A stretch of 64,000 nt of DNA from Hansfordia pulvinata (taxonomy: Eukaryota > Ascomycota > Sordariomycetes > Xylariales). How positions within the stretch are numbered: position 1 is the first letter of the stretch; each line of letters opens with the position of its first letter. Positions 12,619 to 24,500 of this stretch are shown here, piece after piece. The stretch lies in assembly GCA_006538405.1 (NCBI GenBank), contig BJKQ01000004.1, positions 2,914,001-2,978,000 on the forward strand, read 5' to 3'. Made by a program: the position numbers and the translations under genes. The notes below the pieces were generated by a model. That model had not been told where the DNA came from. It made no database searches and saw only the letters and a program-made list of their open reading frames with translations.

Positions 12619-13076
12619 CGCAGCGGGTATCCCGACGCCATCGCTGACGGGCCCAACGCCACCCCCCTGCTAGTTATGCCTTAATTAGAAATGGTCTTAA
12701 GCCTCTAAGGTCCAGTTAGTGTTCATAAGAGGTACCGGTACTTTCAGCTCTTTTACAGCACAGTGCTATAAGTACAGATTGGTTTTATTCCCGGCTACCA
12801 ATTTAAGTGTTAAAAAGATAGGGAAAAATATGAACCCGCGCACTTAAGGTCCAGGCCTAAAGGAGGGGAGGACCCCTTAAAGGGGGACCCCCTTTAAGGC
12901 GCTAGACCGACGTGCAAGACGCTGTCATGATTAATAGGTATCTTATGAACATTGAATAGCTTCTTTCTTAATACCTATATAGAGTTTCAACTTAAAGTCT
13001 CGGTACATAAGCTAAAAGTGGAGCAGTGTGGAGTGGCGTTGGGGTCGTCAGCGATGGCGTCGGGATACCCGCTGCG
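12619..13076. mobile_element. Non-autonomous DNA transposon (MITE-like), 458 bp
   Basis: The ends are inverted repeats. Left 12619-12662 starts CGCAGCGGGTATCCCGACGC and matches the reverse complement of 13033-13076 with two adjacent mismatches over 44 bases. Each end is flanked by the same 8-mer TTCAAGTG. The interior is AT-richer than its surroundings, has no ORF of note, and carries a perfect 12-base palindrome near its middle. An 8-bp duplication is typical of hAT (and P) elements, and hAT ends usually begin CAG. Here CAGCGGG begins two bases inside the end defined by the duplication, so the hAT assignment is tentative. Confidence 0.85.
12875..12899. repeat. Perfect palindrome, 12-bp arms with 1-base spacer
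   Basis: CCTTAAAGGGGG, then A, then its exact reverse complement. It lies close to the midpoint of the MITE-like element and could form a strong hairpin. Confidence 0.9.
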
Positions 13077-13084
13077 TTCAAGTG
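13077..13084. repeat. Target site duplication, right copy
   Basis: TTCAAGTG directly outside the right terminal inverted repeat, identical to 12611-12618. Confidence 0.85.
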
Positions 13085-14298
13085 TAGGTAGGTAGCAATG
13101 CAAGTCTGAACAGGTACTTACTGAAACCATCCAAACGCATCCACGGAATAGAGCCCGGAAGGCGAATCGGCGGTGGCTCGGCCGCCGTCGCTCGGGCGCG
13201 AACGGACGGATCGAACCGGACAGAGGCTTGACGTGGTTTTTTGACATGCCGCAACAACCGCCCGCCCGTGAGCAGCGGCCTCTCTTGTCTTGCCGTGTCC
13301 GAGGGGGCGCTTCTGTTGGTCGCCGTACAGCCGCGACGTTGCGATCTGGAGAGGTGCCGATTGACTGCTGCGAAATGGGAGCCGGAGACACCACCGCGCG
13401 AGGGCCGCAGATCAGATCCATCTATCCCGTCGTCGTACCACAAGAGCAGCGTCCTGGACTGCTACTCACTGTCTGTGCTCGCCTCGCCTGGCCTCCTTGG
13501 CCTACATGGAGATGACGCTTCCTGACGCACACTGCGGCGGCTGCGTCGTCACAAGCCGTGCAAGCCGTGCGTCTTCAGCTTGCCCCGGACCAGCCGCTAT
13601 CGACGACGACGACACCTCCTCTTCCCCTTTCCGGAACGGGCTCGAGACAGGCACATGTTAAAACGCACGTACGTGCGTACAGTCGCAGGTCCCGGACCGC
13701 CGCCGGGCGCCGTTGACGATGGTGGGGCTTACATAGGTACCCGTGCTGGGCGGAGACGGAGACGGAGACGGCGGCGGCGGCGGGCGGGGCACCTGCGGGC
13801 GCGGAGCGAGCTGAAATGCAAGGTGATGCGCGGGACGGGCGGGTGGGCACTCGTCACATTGTCAGCGCGAAACTCTAATCCACGGGCTGCCGGCCCACGC
13901 CCGCCGATCCGATCGGGATTGCCTGGGCTGGGCTGGATGACTGGCTGGATGACTGGCTGGATGACTGGCTGGCTGGCTGGCTGGATGGGCCGGCGAGTGT
14001 GATGGAGGTCTAATTAAATCCTGTCGAGAGAGGGACGGGCCCGCATGGTGGTGGTGGTGGTGGTGATGATGATGGGATCGCGGCTGTGATGAGACACTGC
14101 CTAGCTCGAGGTTGTGATGAGACACTCCGCCGTGCTTTGGGGCTTTCGGGCTTCGGCGGGGGTTATGCCGCGAGAATCGAGACGACCAAGGATGATTCTC
14201 TCTCACAAACAGTCGAGTCGAAGGGACACTCGTCTGCTTCTCTGCAAGTCGAGGAGACTCCTCTCCTCTTAGGAAAGGGGAAAGGGCAGGACAACGGG
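13085..14298. other. Intergenic, no gene recognised
   Basis: GC-rich. Open frames around 13230-14000 are Arg/Pro-rich and lack domains. Contains the 12-base tandem repeat at 13933-13986 and GGT/GAT runs at about 14046-14074. The last part is the promoter of the gene at 14533. Confidence 0.55.
13933..13986. repeat. Tandem repeat, 12-base unit TGGATGACTGGC degrading to TGGC
   Basis: Three full units followed by GGCT repeats. Confidence 0.85.
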
Positions 14299-14306
14299 TA
14301 TAAGTA
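14299..14306 (+). promoter_or_regulatory. TATA box
   Basis: TATAAGTA, about 230 bases before the ATG at 14533 and about 130 before the probable 5'UTR intron. A well-defined TATA box fits an inducible or highly expressed small gene. Confidence 0.6.
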
Positions 14307-14428
14307 GGAGGCTCTGTCGCTCTCGGATTCGACTTGTCAGAAACAACACAGAGCAGCAACAACTCTTCAAACACTCAAAACCACTACAACTTACTGGCAT
14401 TCAGAAACCACAAACTCCAAACAACCCA

Positions 14429-14511
14429 GTAAGCACCCTGCCATCGACCACCCCCTTCGTAATTCATCATAGCCACTGACTTTACCCCTTTACTCTCCTG
14501 CCTCCTTTCAG
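14429..14511 (+). other. Probable 5'UTR intron
   Basis: GTAAGC donor, CTGAC branch (about 14476-14480), pyrimidine-rich tract and CTTTCAG acceptor, ending 21 bases before the start codon. Confidence 0.6.
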
Positions 14512-14532
14512 ACCTCGCACACCCCCGCAACC

Positions 14533-14868
14533 ATGAGCGCCCAGGAGCACTTCACCAGCCAGGGCCAGAGCGTCGACTACGACGGCGCGCGCTGGGTCAA
14601 GGGCACTCCCGACAAGTACGTCGACAGCGTGACGTTCCCGCGCGTCGCCGCCGACAAGCCCTACGGCTACCGCGTGATGCGCTCCGGCTGGGGCGGCGAC
14701 CAGGACTACGGCATCAAGCCCTCCTACGAGGTCCAGCCGGGAGGCGCCCAGAAGGTCAACCTGCTCGAGTACAACGCCGGCTACGGCATCGACGACTCGG
14801 CCACCATCAAGATCTACGTCGTCGACCCGGACTCGGGCAACCAGTACCTCGCCGCCACCTGGAACTGA
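14533..14868 (+). CDS. Short soluble protein of unknown function, 111 aa
   Basis: Single coding exon with a good start context (CAACCATGAG). No signal peptide, membrane segment or Cys. The composition is Gly/Tyr/Asp-rich with alternating polar and hydrophobic residues (YGYRVMRSGW, KVNLLEYNAGYGID, ATIKIYVVDPDSG), suggesting a small all-beta cytosolic domain. TATA box and 5'UTR intron support a real, probably strongly expressed transcript. GC-rich synonymous choice, almost always C-ending codons, also suggests high expression. I do not recognise a family; a stress- or development-induced protein is possible but is not shown by the sequence. Confidence 0.75.
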   Translation: MSAQEHFTSQGQSVDYDGARWVKGTPDKYVDSVTFPRVAADKPYGYRVMRSGWGGDQDYGIKPSYEVQPGGAQKVNLLEYNAGYGIDDSATIKIYVVDPDSGNQYLAATWN

Positions 14869-16220
14869 CTGAACTGGGTTGGAGATGGAGGCACGGGCTA
14901 AGTTAGGACGGGTTGACAACTGATGAGGAGGGCTTGGGAAGAGAGGACGGCACAGGAGAGGTCTTCCCACAGTTTCCTGCTCACCTTCCACGTATTCAGT
15001 AGTCAAGTCCAGTCAAGTCAAGTCAAGTCGGTACACGAAAACAGTAAACAGACAGAATCCCGTGCAGAGGACCCAGATCCAAAGTCACATCCCTAAAGAC
15101 GTGGCCATGGGTTGGCAAGAGTGCATCACCATCTCCCTCGGGTTCCGCACCAGCTTGACTGACCTCCAAGTAGAATAACAGCGCCCCCTGTCCCAATAAT
15201 AGTAAACGCAAGAGGTGCCCGCTTTTCCTGTCAGTCGACCCTAAGCGTCCCGGCCCGTCCTTTGCGCGTGCGTGCTCACCCACCAGACCCCCTCCGTCCA
15301 ACCCCCACACACACTGACAAATACCGTGCATACCCTACGAGTACACTTAAACCCCGGACCGCAACCAGTGTCGAAAGATGATGGCGCAAACCGGGACGAG
15401 AAGAAAACTCAAATAAATAAGCACTTTGAAAAGATCTGACAGCTTCCTAGCTCCGATCGGACGATTCCGAGAGACGCAAGGAGGGAGAGAGAGACACACA
15501 CACACACACACACCAGCCCAAGCAAGGCCGTCCCCACCCTACCCATATCCCCGCACTCACACGAAGCGGCCCCTTGGCAAGGAAAAAAAGGAAACAAAAA
15601 AAAAAAGGGAAAAATCAAGCAAGCCTCCGACCCTCTCCAAACCTTGCCTAGCCCCCGAGCGTAGCCCCAAGGAAGGCCAGCACCCCAGGGTCCGAGCAAG
15701 AAAAAAAAGAGGGAGTGAGGACTCAGCCACTCCTCCAGCTGAGTGGCGGGAGCAAGGGGAAAGGCAAGATCCGGGGCTAGGCCAAGCGGGATTGCACAAG
15801 AAAAGAAAAAGAAAGAAAAAAGAAGAAAGAAGAAAGAAAAGAACCACCTCCTCTCCCAGTGAAGATGAAAAACTGTCAAACAGACAAAACCCCAACAGAA
15901 CCCGAAACGAGGCGAGGCGCACAAAGAGTCCTGCTTACCCCGCGACGCTTGCCAATTGCAGTGAGGCGGAGGAGGCATGTTCTTCACGCGGCTGGACGCC
16001 CCTTCCAGACTCAAGGTTGGCCGGCGCCGCCGCCGCCGACCGCGATCCTTCGTTCCCGCACGCCTACCAACTCTGCCACAGCGGGAGTTAACAGCCCACC
16101 AGAGAAAATCCGCAGCCGAGCGAGCGGCCTTGTTCAGGCTATACCGCCACCAAAGGAAGGCTTGGTTGGTGCGAGTGGGATTCGGTTGCCACGTCTGCGG
16201 TGGCGGCCAAGGTCTTGTCA

Positions 16221-16281
<61 letters not shown>

Positions 16282-16461
16282 AATCTGCGCAATGCGCAAA
16301 GAGATGAAATACACAAGAATGCTTGTTCCATTCCACGATATGTAAGATTCTATGGCTATTTACCGGAGTATCATGAGGGGCAATATATGCAGAGAAGTTG
16401 TTTTGTGCGCAGTCCGACAGACAAGAAGAAAATCAATCGCTCGCTCGCTCGCTCGCTTGCT
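14869..16461. other. Intergenic with dinucleotide and purine-rich repeats
   Basis: Holds AC runs at about 15495-15512, poly-A/AG tracts at about 15585-15845 and a CA/GA microsatellite at 16222-16280. Long ORFs on both strands here are Lys/Arg- or Phe/Ser-rich repeat artefacts. No gene recognised. Confidence 0.6.
16222..16280. repeat. (CA)22 followed by (GA)n microsatellite
   Basis: Uninterrupted CA dinucleotides 16222-16265, then AG/GA to about 16280. Confidence 0.95.
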
Positions 16462-18555
16462 TCACATGGCCTTGGACTGCGCGTCCAGCTCGCGGATCAG
16501 CGAGCTGCGCTGCCTGATGTCGCGGCCCCACTTGTAAAAGACAAAAGGGATCGGGGCCAGGGCGCCCAGGATGATGGTCACCAGGATGTTGGCCGTGCGC
16601 GGCGTCAAGGCCTCGAACATGGGCTTGCCGGCAAACACAAGCCCGGCCGCCAGCGTCGACCTGAAAACCAGGTTGCCCGCCGACGCCGACGTGGCAAACA
16701 TGCCGAAAGTGGCCGTGATGTACGCCGAGCCGTAGATGAAAACAGACGCAAACCCAAAGCCGAACAGCGACCCGGCCAGCATGCTCCAGATCCAGTGGTT
16801 GGTGGCCGGCACAGAGCTCAGCGAGAACCACGCCTGGCCGACCGTGATGAAGACGGCCCCCGCGCAGATGATGGACACGCTCGCCTCCGGCTCCGGCCGG
16901 CCCGTCTCCGGGTCCCTCCGGTGCAGGGCCACGATGCGCCGGATCAGGGGCTCGCACACCAAAACGCCCGTGATGCCGACGAAAACCCCGAGGAATGCGA
17001 GACCGGACAGCCGGGGGTCCACCCCCGGATCTCAGTAAAGATGATGGGGTAAGAGACATAGGTAAGTTGCGCGACGGCGTAGATGACGGAGATGTAGAGG
17101 TTCCAGAACATGAGAACCGGCTCGGTGAAAGAGAGCAGAAATGGTCGCACAATGGCGAGCTGGATGCGCTGGAAAAGGGTGATGGCCGTGTCGAACTCGC
17201 TGAAGTACTTGTCGTCCCTCTCGACTCTGCGCTTCTTCTCGGCCAGTCTCCGAAGCAGGATCGGCTTATAGGTCTCCGGTATGCTCATGATAAACAAGGC
17301 CCCAAAGCCGCAGGTCACCAGGGAAAGCCAGCTCAAGGCCCTCCAGCCCCATGCGTAATCGACGAATCCGCCCTTTTGTGAATGTTAGCATTCAGAATGA
17401 ACATCCGTGGGAAGGAGGTAGACTCACAATAAGAGGACCCAGAACCGGTCCGTTCAGAGGCCCAAAGGAGTAGACGGAGAGAGCGAGAGGCAGCAGCGCC
17501 GGGTCGGTGATATCCACGATCGATCCAGCCACGTTGGAGAGCATGACGCTGCCCGCAAAGGCTCCGACAAAACGGGCAATCAAGACAGTGACGAGGTGCT
17601 CTGCCAGAGCAGCGACGGGGATGAAGACGAGGAATACGGTCAGACCGCAGATGTACATGGGGCGCCGGCCGAAAGTCTCACTTAACGGCGCCATGACCAG
17701 GGCCCCCAAGGCCAAACCCACCAGATACAAAGAAAGACCCAGCGATGGAAGCAGTGGGTGGTGGATGCCCAGTTCTTTAGACATGTCCGGGATACCACTG
17801 GTGTAAGTCGTCGAGTAAATGCCGGTGGCCAGAGACGTCAAGCCAAAGCCGATGACGACGCAGATGCGATACCACGTTGGCCAACACTGCGGGTTGGCGG
17901 GGTCGTAGCCTGGATCAAACGAAACCTTGTAGCCCTTCAGTTCCACCTCTTCATCCATGTCGATGGCGACATTGGACTGGGCGGCCAGGCTCTGCCTCTT
18001 GTGGTTTTGCAGATCAAAGTTGAAGTCGGGGACCTCGAAGCTCCAGTTCTCGGGCAGTTCCGACGGCACGTTGAAATTCCGGTCGAGCTCATTGTTGTAA
18101 TCGACGAACCACGTGCGGCGTGACGCCCGGGCACCCGCCGGGTCGGGCACATGGAGCCATGAAGCGCGGGACAGGCGAGAGCCGCCGAGCCAGGAGCCGC
18201 GCTTGTTAGCAGAGCTCTGTTCCTGCAGAGCGGGCGCCACGGGCGGTCTTAAGGCGGAGATGCTATTGCGAAACCACGACTGGCGCTGGCCGGCAGGCTG
18301 CGGGTCGACAGCAAGGAACCTCGAGGTCGGGCGTGCCGAGAATCGGTTGGACATCCATGATCCTTGGGACTGGCTCGGGGCGTGGCGCGAAGCCGCCGTC
18401 CGCAACGGCGGCGGCGGCAGGGGGGAATCCGGGTCGAGAGCATTGCGGAGCGGCGAGGCAAACTTGGGTTTCGAGAGTTCTCTGCGGTGGCCTCGCTGGC
18501 TGGACGGCGGCTCTGAAGGGGCGAAGGAGACGCGTATGGCGGGTTCGGGTGCCAT
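16462..18555 (-). CDS. MFS transporter (DHA1 type), with an apparent frameshift
   Basis: ATG at 18553-18555. Exon 1 is 17428-18555; intron 17373-17427 (GTGAGT, GCTAAC, AAAAG) joins PVLGPLI to GGFVDYAWGW; exon 2 runs to the TGA at 16462. About 680 aa. A hydrophilic Ser/Pro/Arg-rich N-tail of about 228 residues ends in DPGYDPANPQCWPTWYR, the usual lead-in to TM1 in fungal DHA1 carriers. Motif A is seen as APLSETFGRRP, and about 12 hydrophobic segments follow. The frame changes between FTEIRGWTPG and LSGLAFLGVFVG at about 17011-17028, in a GGGGG/CCCCC stretch. One added base restores the family consensus (FTEIRGxxPGLSGLAF), and no plausible intron does. Either a sequence error or a pseudogenising deletion. 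The substrate is unknown; similar fungal proteins export polyamines or drugs across the plasma membrane. Confidence 0.88.
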
Positions 18556-21500
18556 ATCGAGGGCGGCGGCGGTGGTGGTGTAAGACGGGCAAGACGAGGC
18601 TGTGAAGCGGATCACGACCTCGACGGACGGCGGAGGGCGTCAAGCCGCCAGCCTGAGACCCCTTTACCGGCGCAGGCGAGTCTGGTAGAGGCGCCTGGGA
18701 ACCCAATCTCCTGGCCACATTGGGGGTATTCGTTCACGTGGGCGACTTGAAGGCGGATGATGGCATTACTGGGTGGTTGTTGGTAGTCAGTCCGTCGGGG
18801 GTAGACAGCAACGCTGTGTCGCAGATATGGCGTAGGACGACGATCTTGAACGAGAGACAGGACGAAGAGCAGAGCAGACGAGCACGGATGGGAGTGTCAA
18901 GTGAACCCCAGGCCGGCCTGCACAGACATAATAACAATAGTGCCTCGCGGGTTCCAGGAGAAGACCCAATTAAGCAAAGACCCAAAGCGGCAAGGCCTCC
19001 ACAAGGTCGACGGCAGCCGTGTGGGTAGCGCGATGCGATGGCAAGCCGAGTGGGCCCTGCTGGCATTGTGTGGCGGCATCCCAAGCACTAAAATAATGCC
19101 CGCCCCATCGGCTCTCGTCTGTCATCGGCAAACCAGCACTATGTAGCGAGCTGGGCGGTTCGTGCTAGCCCTTGCGCGCGCTGGCGGTGGCCAATTGTCG
19201 CATCCCTAAAGGCTCCTGTGCGGCTGCTCGCCTTGGCTGGCCACGGTGCCCAGGCGACTCTTTCAGTGTTTCTCTGCTCTTTGTCTACTTCTCCCGGGGT
19301 GCCAGGGCTGAGTCAACGAGATGACGGGTGCTTCCTCCTGCAAACCCAGGGCCGGTTACCAGGGATCCCAAGAGTTGGTGCATCGCAAGCAAGGAGTCGT
19401 CGTGCGTGGGCGCTCGGAAATCAGCCTTGAAGGGTGCTTGCTCGCGGACAGTGGCCGGGCCGCCAGTCCACCTATCAGGCGGCGGGTAATCCAGGCGCAT
19501 TACCTCACAACATACGAGAAGGTGTTGAGCCGTGGCGGCGAGGTGTTTTGGGTTTTGCGGCTCCCCGGGAGGGCCCTGGGTAGCTGCTCAAGCTGTAACA
19601 GACGGGCTGGGGAAACGCGGTGGCGGCCATGCAACGGAGCGGGTGGCGCACACGTATGACGCAGGCAGCCGGGCGAGGCGGGCCTCGGGGGCAGGGAGAG
19701 AAAAGCCGGGGTATGTCGTGGCATGGGAGCGAGGCCCCTGATGAGATGGAATGGGGATGCCAGGGTGCCAGGGGGTGCTGGTCGGTCATGGCGATACCTC
19801 TCGTAGGTAGGCCTCACTGCGAGGGCGAGGACGCGTGCTGGGCGAGACTCGAGAGTTGCGCAGATGGTACGGGCAAGGTACGAGCAGCCATCTTCGTATC
19901 CGGCAGGGCAATCCGGGCCGAGGTGAGCAACGGCAATGTGGAATCTGGAGTCGCAGGCGGTGGTGTGGCGGGCGCGGGCGCGTCGCAGGCACAAGCAGCC
20001 TCAGGGAGGGAGCATCGTGGTGCGGTTCGAGTACTCGTAGATGAGGGAGAGATTGGAACTGGAGCGCGGCGAAGTGGGATCTACAGTAGCGTTCCCGCCT
20101 TGTGCGGCTGTGTGGGGTTGAGACCCTGCAAGCACACGAGTAGATGCTGGCGTTTGCGTTGCATTGGAAGGAAGTAGATCCGCGCGCATTGATGCTGTAA
20201 GTGTACAACTGTGCCAGATACTTCTACTGGACGTGCCCACTGTGCCACTGCCGCAAGGTAGGTGCCATTCATGGGTGTTACTCGTAGCGAGGTCCAGTAC
20301 GAGTACATGCAAGTAGGCAAATGCATAGGTACCTTACCTACTCGTCGTCATTAGCACGGAAGGCGCGGGCTGTTTGTGCGTATCGCGACGCTTCTGCAGA
20401 GGAAGGAAGCACCAGGGAAAAGGAAAATAGAACAAGGAGAAATGCAACCAAAAGAAACGCCGTCGTCGCGATTCGGGGAAGGCGCGCGCGCAGGGTACTC
20501 GTACGTGCCACTCACAGCCAGGCTGTCGGTCAGGGACGGCGGGCTCGGTCGGGTGTCGGCAGGTACGTCCCCTTTACCGTTCACCCCTTTATTATTGTCA
20601 GGTTGTTGCCAGCCCATGAGCCACGCATCTACGAGTACTCGTGCGCACGCGCAGCAAAAGGAACACAACCCTGCCGTTGGATTCTGGGTACTGGTGAAGG
20701 TGAGTGGCGAAAGAGTCATCTGGAGAACGGGCAGGGTCGCTGGCCAGTGACGGTCGGTAGCTGCCATTGGTTGTCTCTCTCTGCGGGTGAAACGGCGCGC
20801 GCGTTGGGAGCAGTGCGCGCCTGCCGTTGCGGGAGCTTCCATCCAGGGCCGCGACTACTCGAGTCACTGATGAGTACCATACCAGGTACTCTTACTCTGG
20901 TCACGAATAGCCAAGAGAAGAGCCCTGGCGAGATTCCAGTCGCAATACCGGCGCTCGCCGTCACAGACATGATCATAACGGTACCTTGTTGGGTACCTGC
21001 CTGTAGTCAGGATGCTGACATTCCCGTTGGCACCTCCACGAGCAGCCCTGGAATCTCTCATCAGCCCCGACCTGAACACTGCGGTTCTAGACCTCATCCC
21101 ACGGATCCGGGCGCGGCCCCAATCCCACGATGCGCCTTTGTGCCCAGCTACGCCAGGGTAGCCAGAGCCAGAGGCGTCTGCGCTCGTCGACCAACAGAGC
21201 AAGCCTCGCACCTCGCAACCCACTAAAAAGCACCCCAGTCAACGCCAATCAGGCGGATTCGGCCGCGGATCGCTGCTGGCTGCTGGCGGCAAAATCCGAC
21301 AAAGGCGACGCCTACGAGTCCCGCCAGAGCCAGCGCCCGGAGGAGCCCTTCTTTCTCAAACCTTTCTTCTTCGTCGAGTCTTCTAGGGCCGCCGCGACCG
21401 CCACCGCCGCCGCCACCGTCCTCCGCCCACCGCTGTGGCGCCGCTGTGGGGACTCCGGAGCCGACGACTGGTGGAATCAAGCGTCGGTCAGAGGAGACAA

Positions 21501-24500
21501 AGGCGCGCTCGCTCTTCAGCCTGTTGCTTCCGGTCCGCTTTTCCCTTCATCTATCCTCGACCCGCGCCGCTCCCGCACGGCCGCCGACACGTCAGCGTCA
21601 GTCACATCTCGCGCCTGGCACTGCCTTCTTTCAGCGGCCCGCCGTCCTATCAAGAAGTGCCGTTGCTCTGTGCCAGTAGGGCAGCTGGTAACAGCCTGCT
21701 CCCGGGCCCACGCAAGGCCCAGACCGTCACGAGAGAACACCTCGGACGACCATGCCATGACCCTTCGCCTCGGGTGATGAGCGCTTGTGCCTCTGGGATT
21801 CCCATCCCCGGTCGCCCAAGAAGTCATTACAAGGTGCGTGTGAGTTGAAGTACGATCATGAGGAATGATCGTCGCAACGAGTCTGTCATAGGCCGGGCCG
21901 GGGTCTATTCGTCCCGCCCACCAACCAGCCAGCGGGCTTTCCCATCCGTTGTGCAAATCTTCCTTGCTTAGTTCCCATAATGCCATTCGGGCTTTGGCGG
22001 GACCAGCGCTGTACCCCCCACCGAGAGCTTTTGGAGTTTGTTCAACAGAGTCGCCGACCCGCGGGGCCCGACGTCAGCGGGCCACGCAGCCACAGAGTCC
22101 CAACTCGTACGCCACCCCTGGTGACCGCTATTGCGCCGTGGGAGGAGGCCGGCGCACGCAGTCTCCACCGAGCTCTCCGTCTCGGCGCCTTGAGAGCGGC
22201 CTTGGGGCGGGAGGAATATCCACCCCCTTGCACATAGGTGAGATGATCGTCGAACAGCACAGCTCCTTGCAATACGGGAACCCGGGCAAGCTCTCCCTCT
22301 TGCTGAGCCCCTGTGTGGCTGACCTCAGAAGGAAGGACAGAAGGGCAAGGGGAGAGCGAGGACGACCCAGCCAACCAAACCACCTCATTTAATTGGTGGT
22401 TCCCTTCCCAGGACAGGCAGAGCTGCAAAATAGACTCGCAGGGACCTGTTACCGTCGGGACGGCTGAAGTCGGTGCTGTCTGTGGCTTGAGTCGTCTCAT
22501 ATGACAGTTGGCCCCTTCAATGCTCACACGGCCCACCCGCCGAACCCCCAGAGAGAGGCGAAGGGGAAGACAAGAGAGGCGCCCGCAGGCACATGCGACA
22601 TGACCCGGCAGGATGGGTTGTCCGTGCTCTTGTTACCCCCGCGCGCGCAACACGGCACGGCCCCACCTCGCCCAGCCGTCACTCAAAAAGACGGGATCCA
22701 TCCCTGGACCCTGGGCATGTCTGGTCTCGCCAAGAGGCAGAAGCAACCCGCGTTTCATGGTGCCCTCTTTGCCTCTTCCTTGGAGTATATACGCGCACTG
22801 GTAGTAGGCACCTCGAGACCATTGCATTGGCTACCGGCGCGTCAAGCTGTTGCGCCGGTGGCGTTCAGCAGAGCAGGGGATGAGTGTGTGGGGGGTTTGA
22901 GAGACGGCGTGAAAGAGGCGAGTCCGGGCCACGGGAAATCAAACACCCCTGTGAGCGGAAACACGTCAGGCAGGCGAAGAAAAGGAAGACTGAGAGGCGG
23001 TAGGGCGGACAGGAAGAAGAGAAAGAAAGGTCTGAAACTCGCCAGAAGTGCACTTCCTTCCCGCCAAGGACCCGCCGCAGATCGGATGGCCTGTCTGCTA
23101 AAGCCCCGAGAAGTTTCGGATCGACTTCCAGACGGAAGGTGATGTGTAGGCCCTCCGGGGACCCATCGCCGGCCATCGAGATTGCAACGACTCAAGAGGG
23201 CGGATGATGGCTGTCGACGGAAGACTCCACGAGGCAAGGCGAGACGATGTGATGCAAGGTAATGTGAGGTGGTACGAGTACAAGGACGGAACGCGTGTGT
23301 AAAGCCTAGCCCCGGTCTATTATGAGCAATACCAGAGTCGTCAGTTCTGCTTCTTCTCTCAGACCCGGTTGGGTATTCCTTTCATCACCCGGAGACGGCT
23401 CTGGCGTAGTATTCACCGCAGGCTCTTGCATTCATCCACACCATAGAAGGGTTGAGCCACTAGGCCACAGTGTCGGGATAGGCTCATTAGAGGTTACGGC
23501 CACGATGTCGCCAGGCGCGTTGCAGTTGCAGGCTTGCCCTCGCCATCAGAGAAGAGAAACGGCCTTGCCCCCTCCGTTCTATCATTCCGGGCCGCATTCT
23601 CGACCATCTCCCGCGCGCTTGGATACTCGCCGGAACGCCCGGCTCTGTTCGGACCCGGTGTGCCTCAATTGAAGGCGCGTTCAGGCAGCTGTGAATGTGA
23701 AAAGGCGCCACGCATCCAATCTCATCTGAGTCCGAGAACCCGCACCTTCATCTATCGCCCCTCCCCCTTCCACGGCCACGGATCGCAGACGCCCCGACGC
23801 GCCGGGGACAACGGCCCGCAGGCCCGCAGGCCCGCAGGGCTGAAAACCGCCCTCGAAGCAGCAGACGCGTCGTTGCGGAGGGCGCTCTCTCATACAAGGG
23901 GGTGATCGCTCCCCGCCGGCCTGGGCAGCGAAGCTCTTCAGGCTTTGTCCACGAGCGGTAGCTGTTGTCCCCCGCCCCCCGACGAAAGTGAGTGAGCCGG
24001 TGCAAAACGAAAGAGCTGAGCGCAACCCAAGGCGCTCGTCAGGCGGACAACTTGGACTCGCCTCCAGCCCCAGACTCAGACGACGCGCCGCCCCCCGGGT
24101 GATGTGATAAAAAGCACGCTGTGCCTTTTTGGAGGCGACGGCGCGCCGGCAAGCTGGGGCACCTTGTGTTTCTCACCCATCTGGAACGTTTCTTGTCCCA
24201 CGCGTCTAGAACGGGATCCCCGGGGCCTGGCCTCGTTTTCCCTCCAGGGGCGGCCGAGGTGCGGCAGAACAAACCGTGGCTGCTGTTGCTGCTAGCCCCG
24301 GGCACAGAAGTTTAGAAAGAAGAGAATCATGCGAACGGAGTGTCTTAAGAAGGAAGAAAATAGAGAGAGTGGAAATAAGCGGCGCGGTATGTCCCCGGCT
24401 TTCGGAAATTTTATTCGAGAGAAAGTTGGAAGCTACGTCGTGAAAAGAAACAAAGATTATGTCCGGACCACAGCCCGCGAGGACACGGGAGGCGGCGGGC

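Noticed and set aside
15409..16345. Several long ORFs on both strands (up to about 400 codons)
   Set aside because: They run through CA, GA and poly-A tracts, are low-complexity on every frame, and have no domain or splice support.
17005..17130. An intron explaining the MFS frame switch
   Set aside because: Any GT..AG pair here removes conserved membrane-helix sequence; adding one base restores the family consensus exactly.
20321..21226. 301-codon plus-strand ORF in the 6-kb gap
   Set aside because: Composition is Arg/Ser/Ala-rich with no domain, leader or splice signals, and equally long ORFs overlap on other frames.
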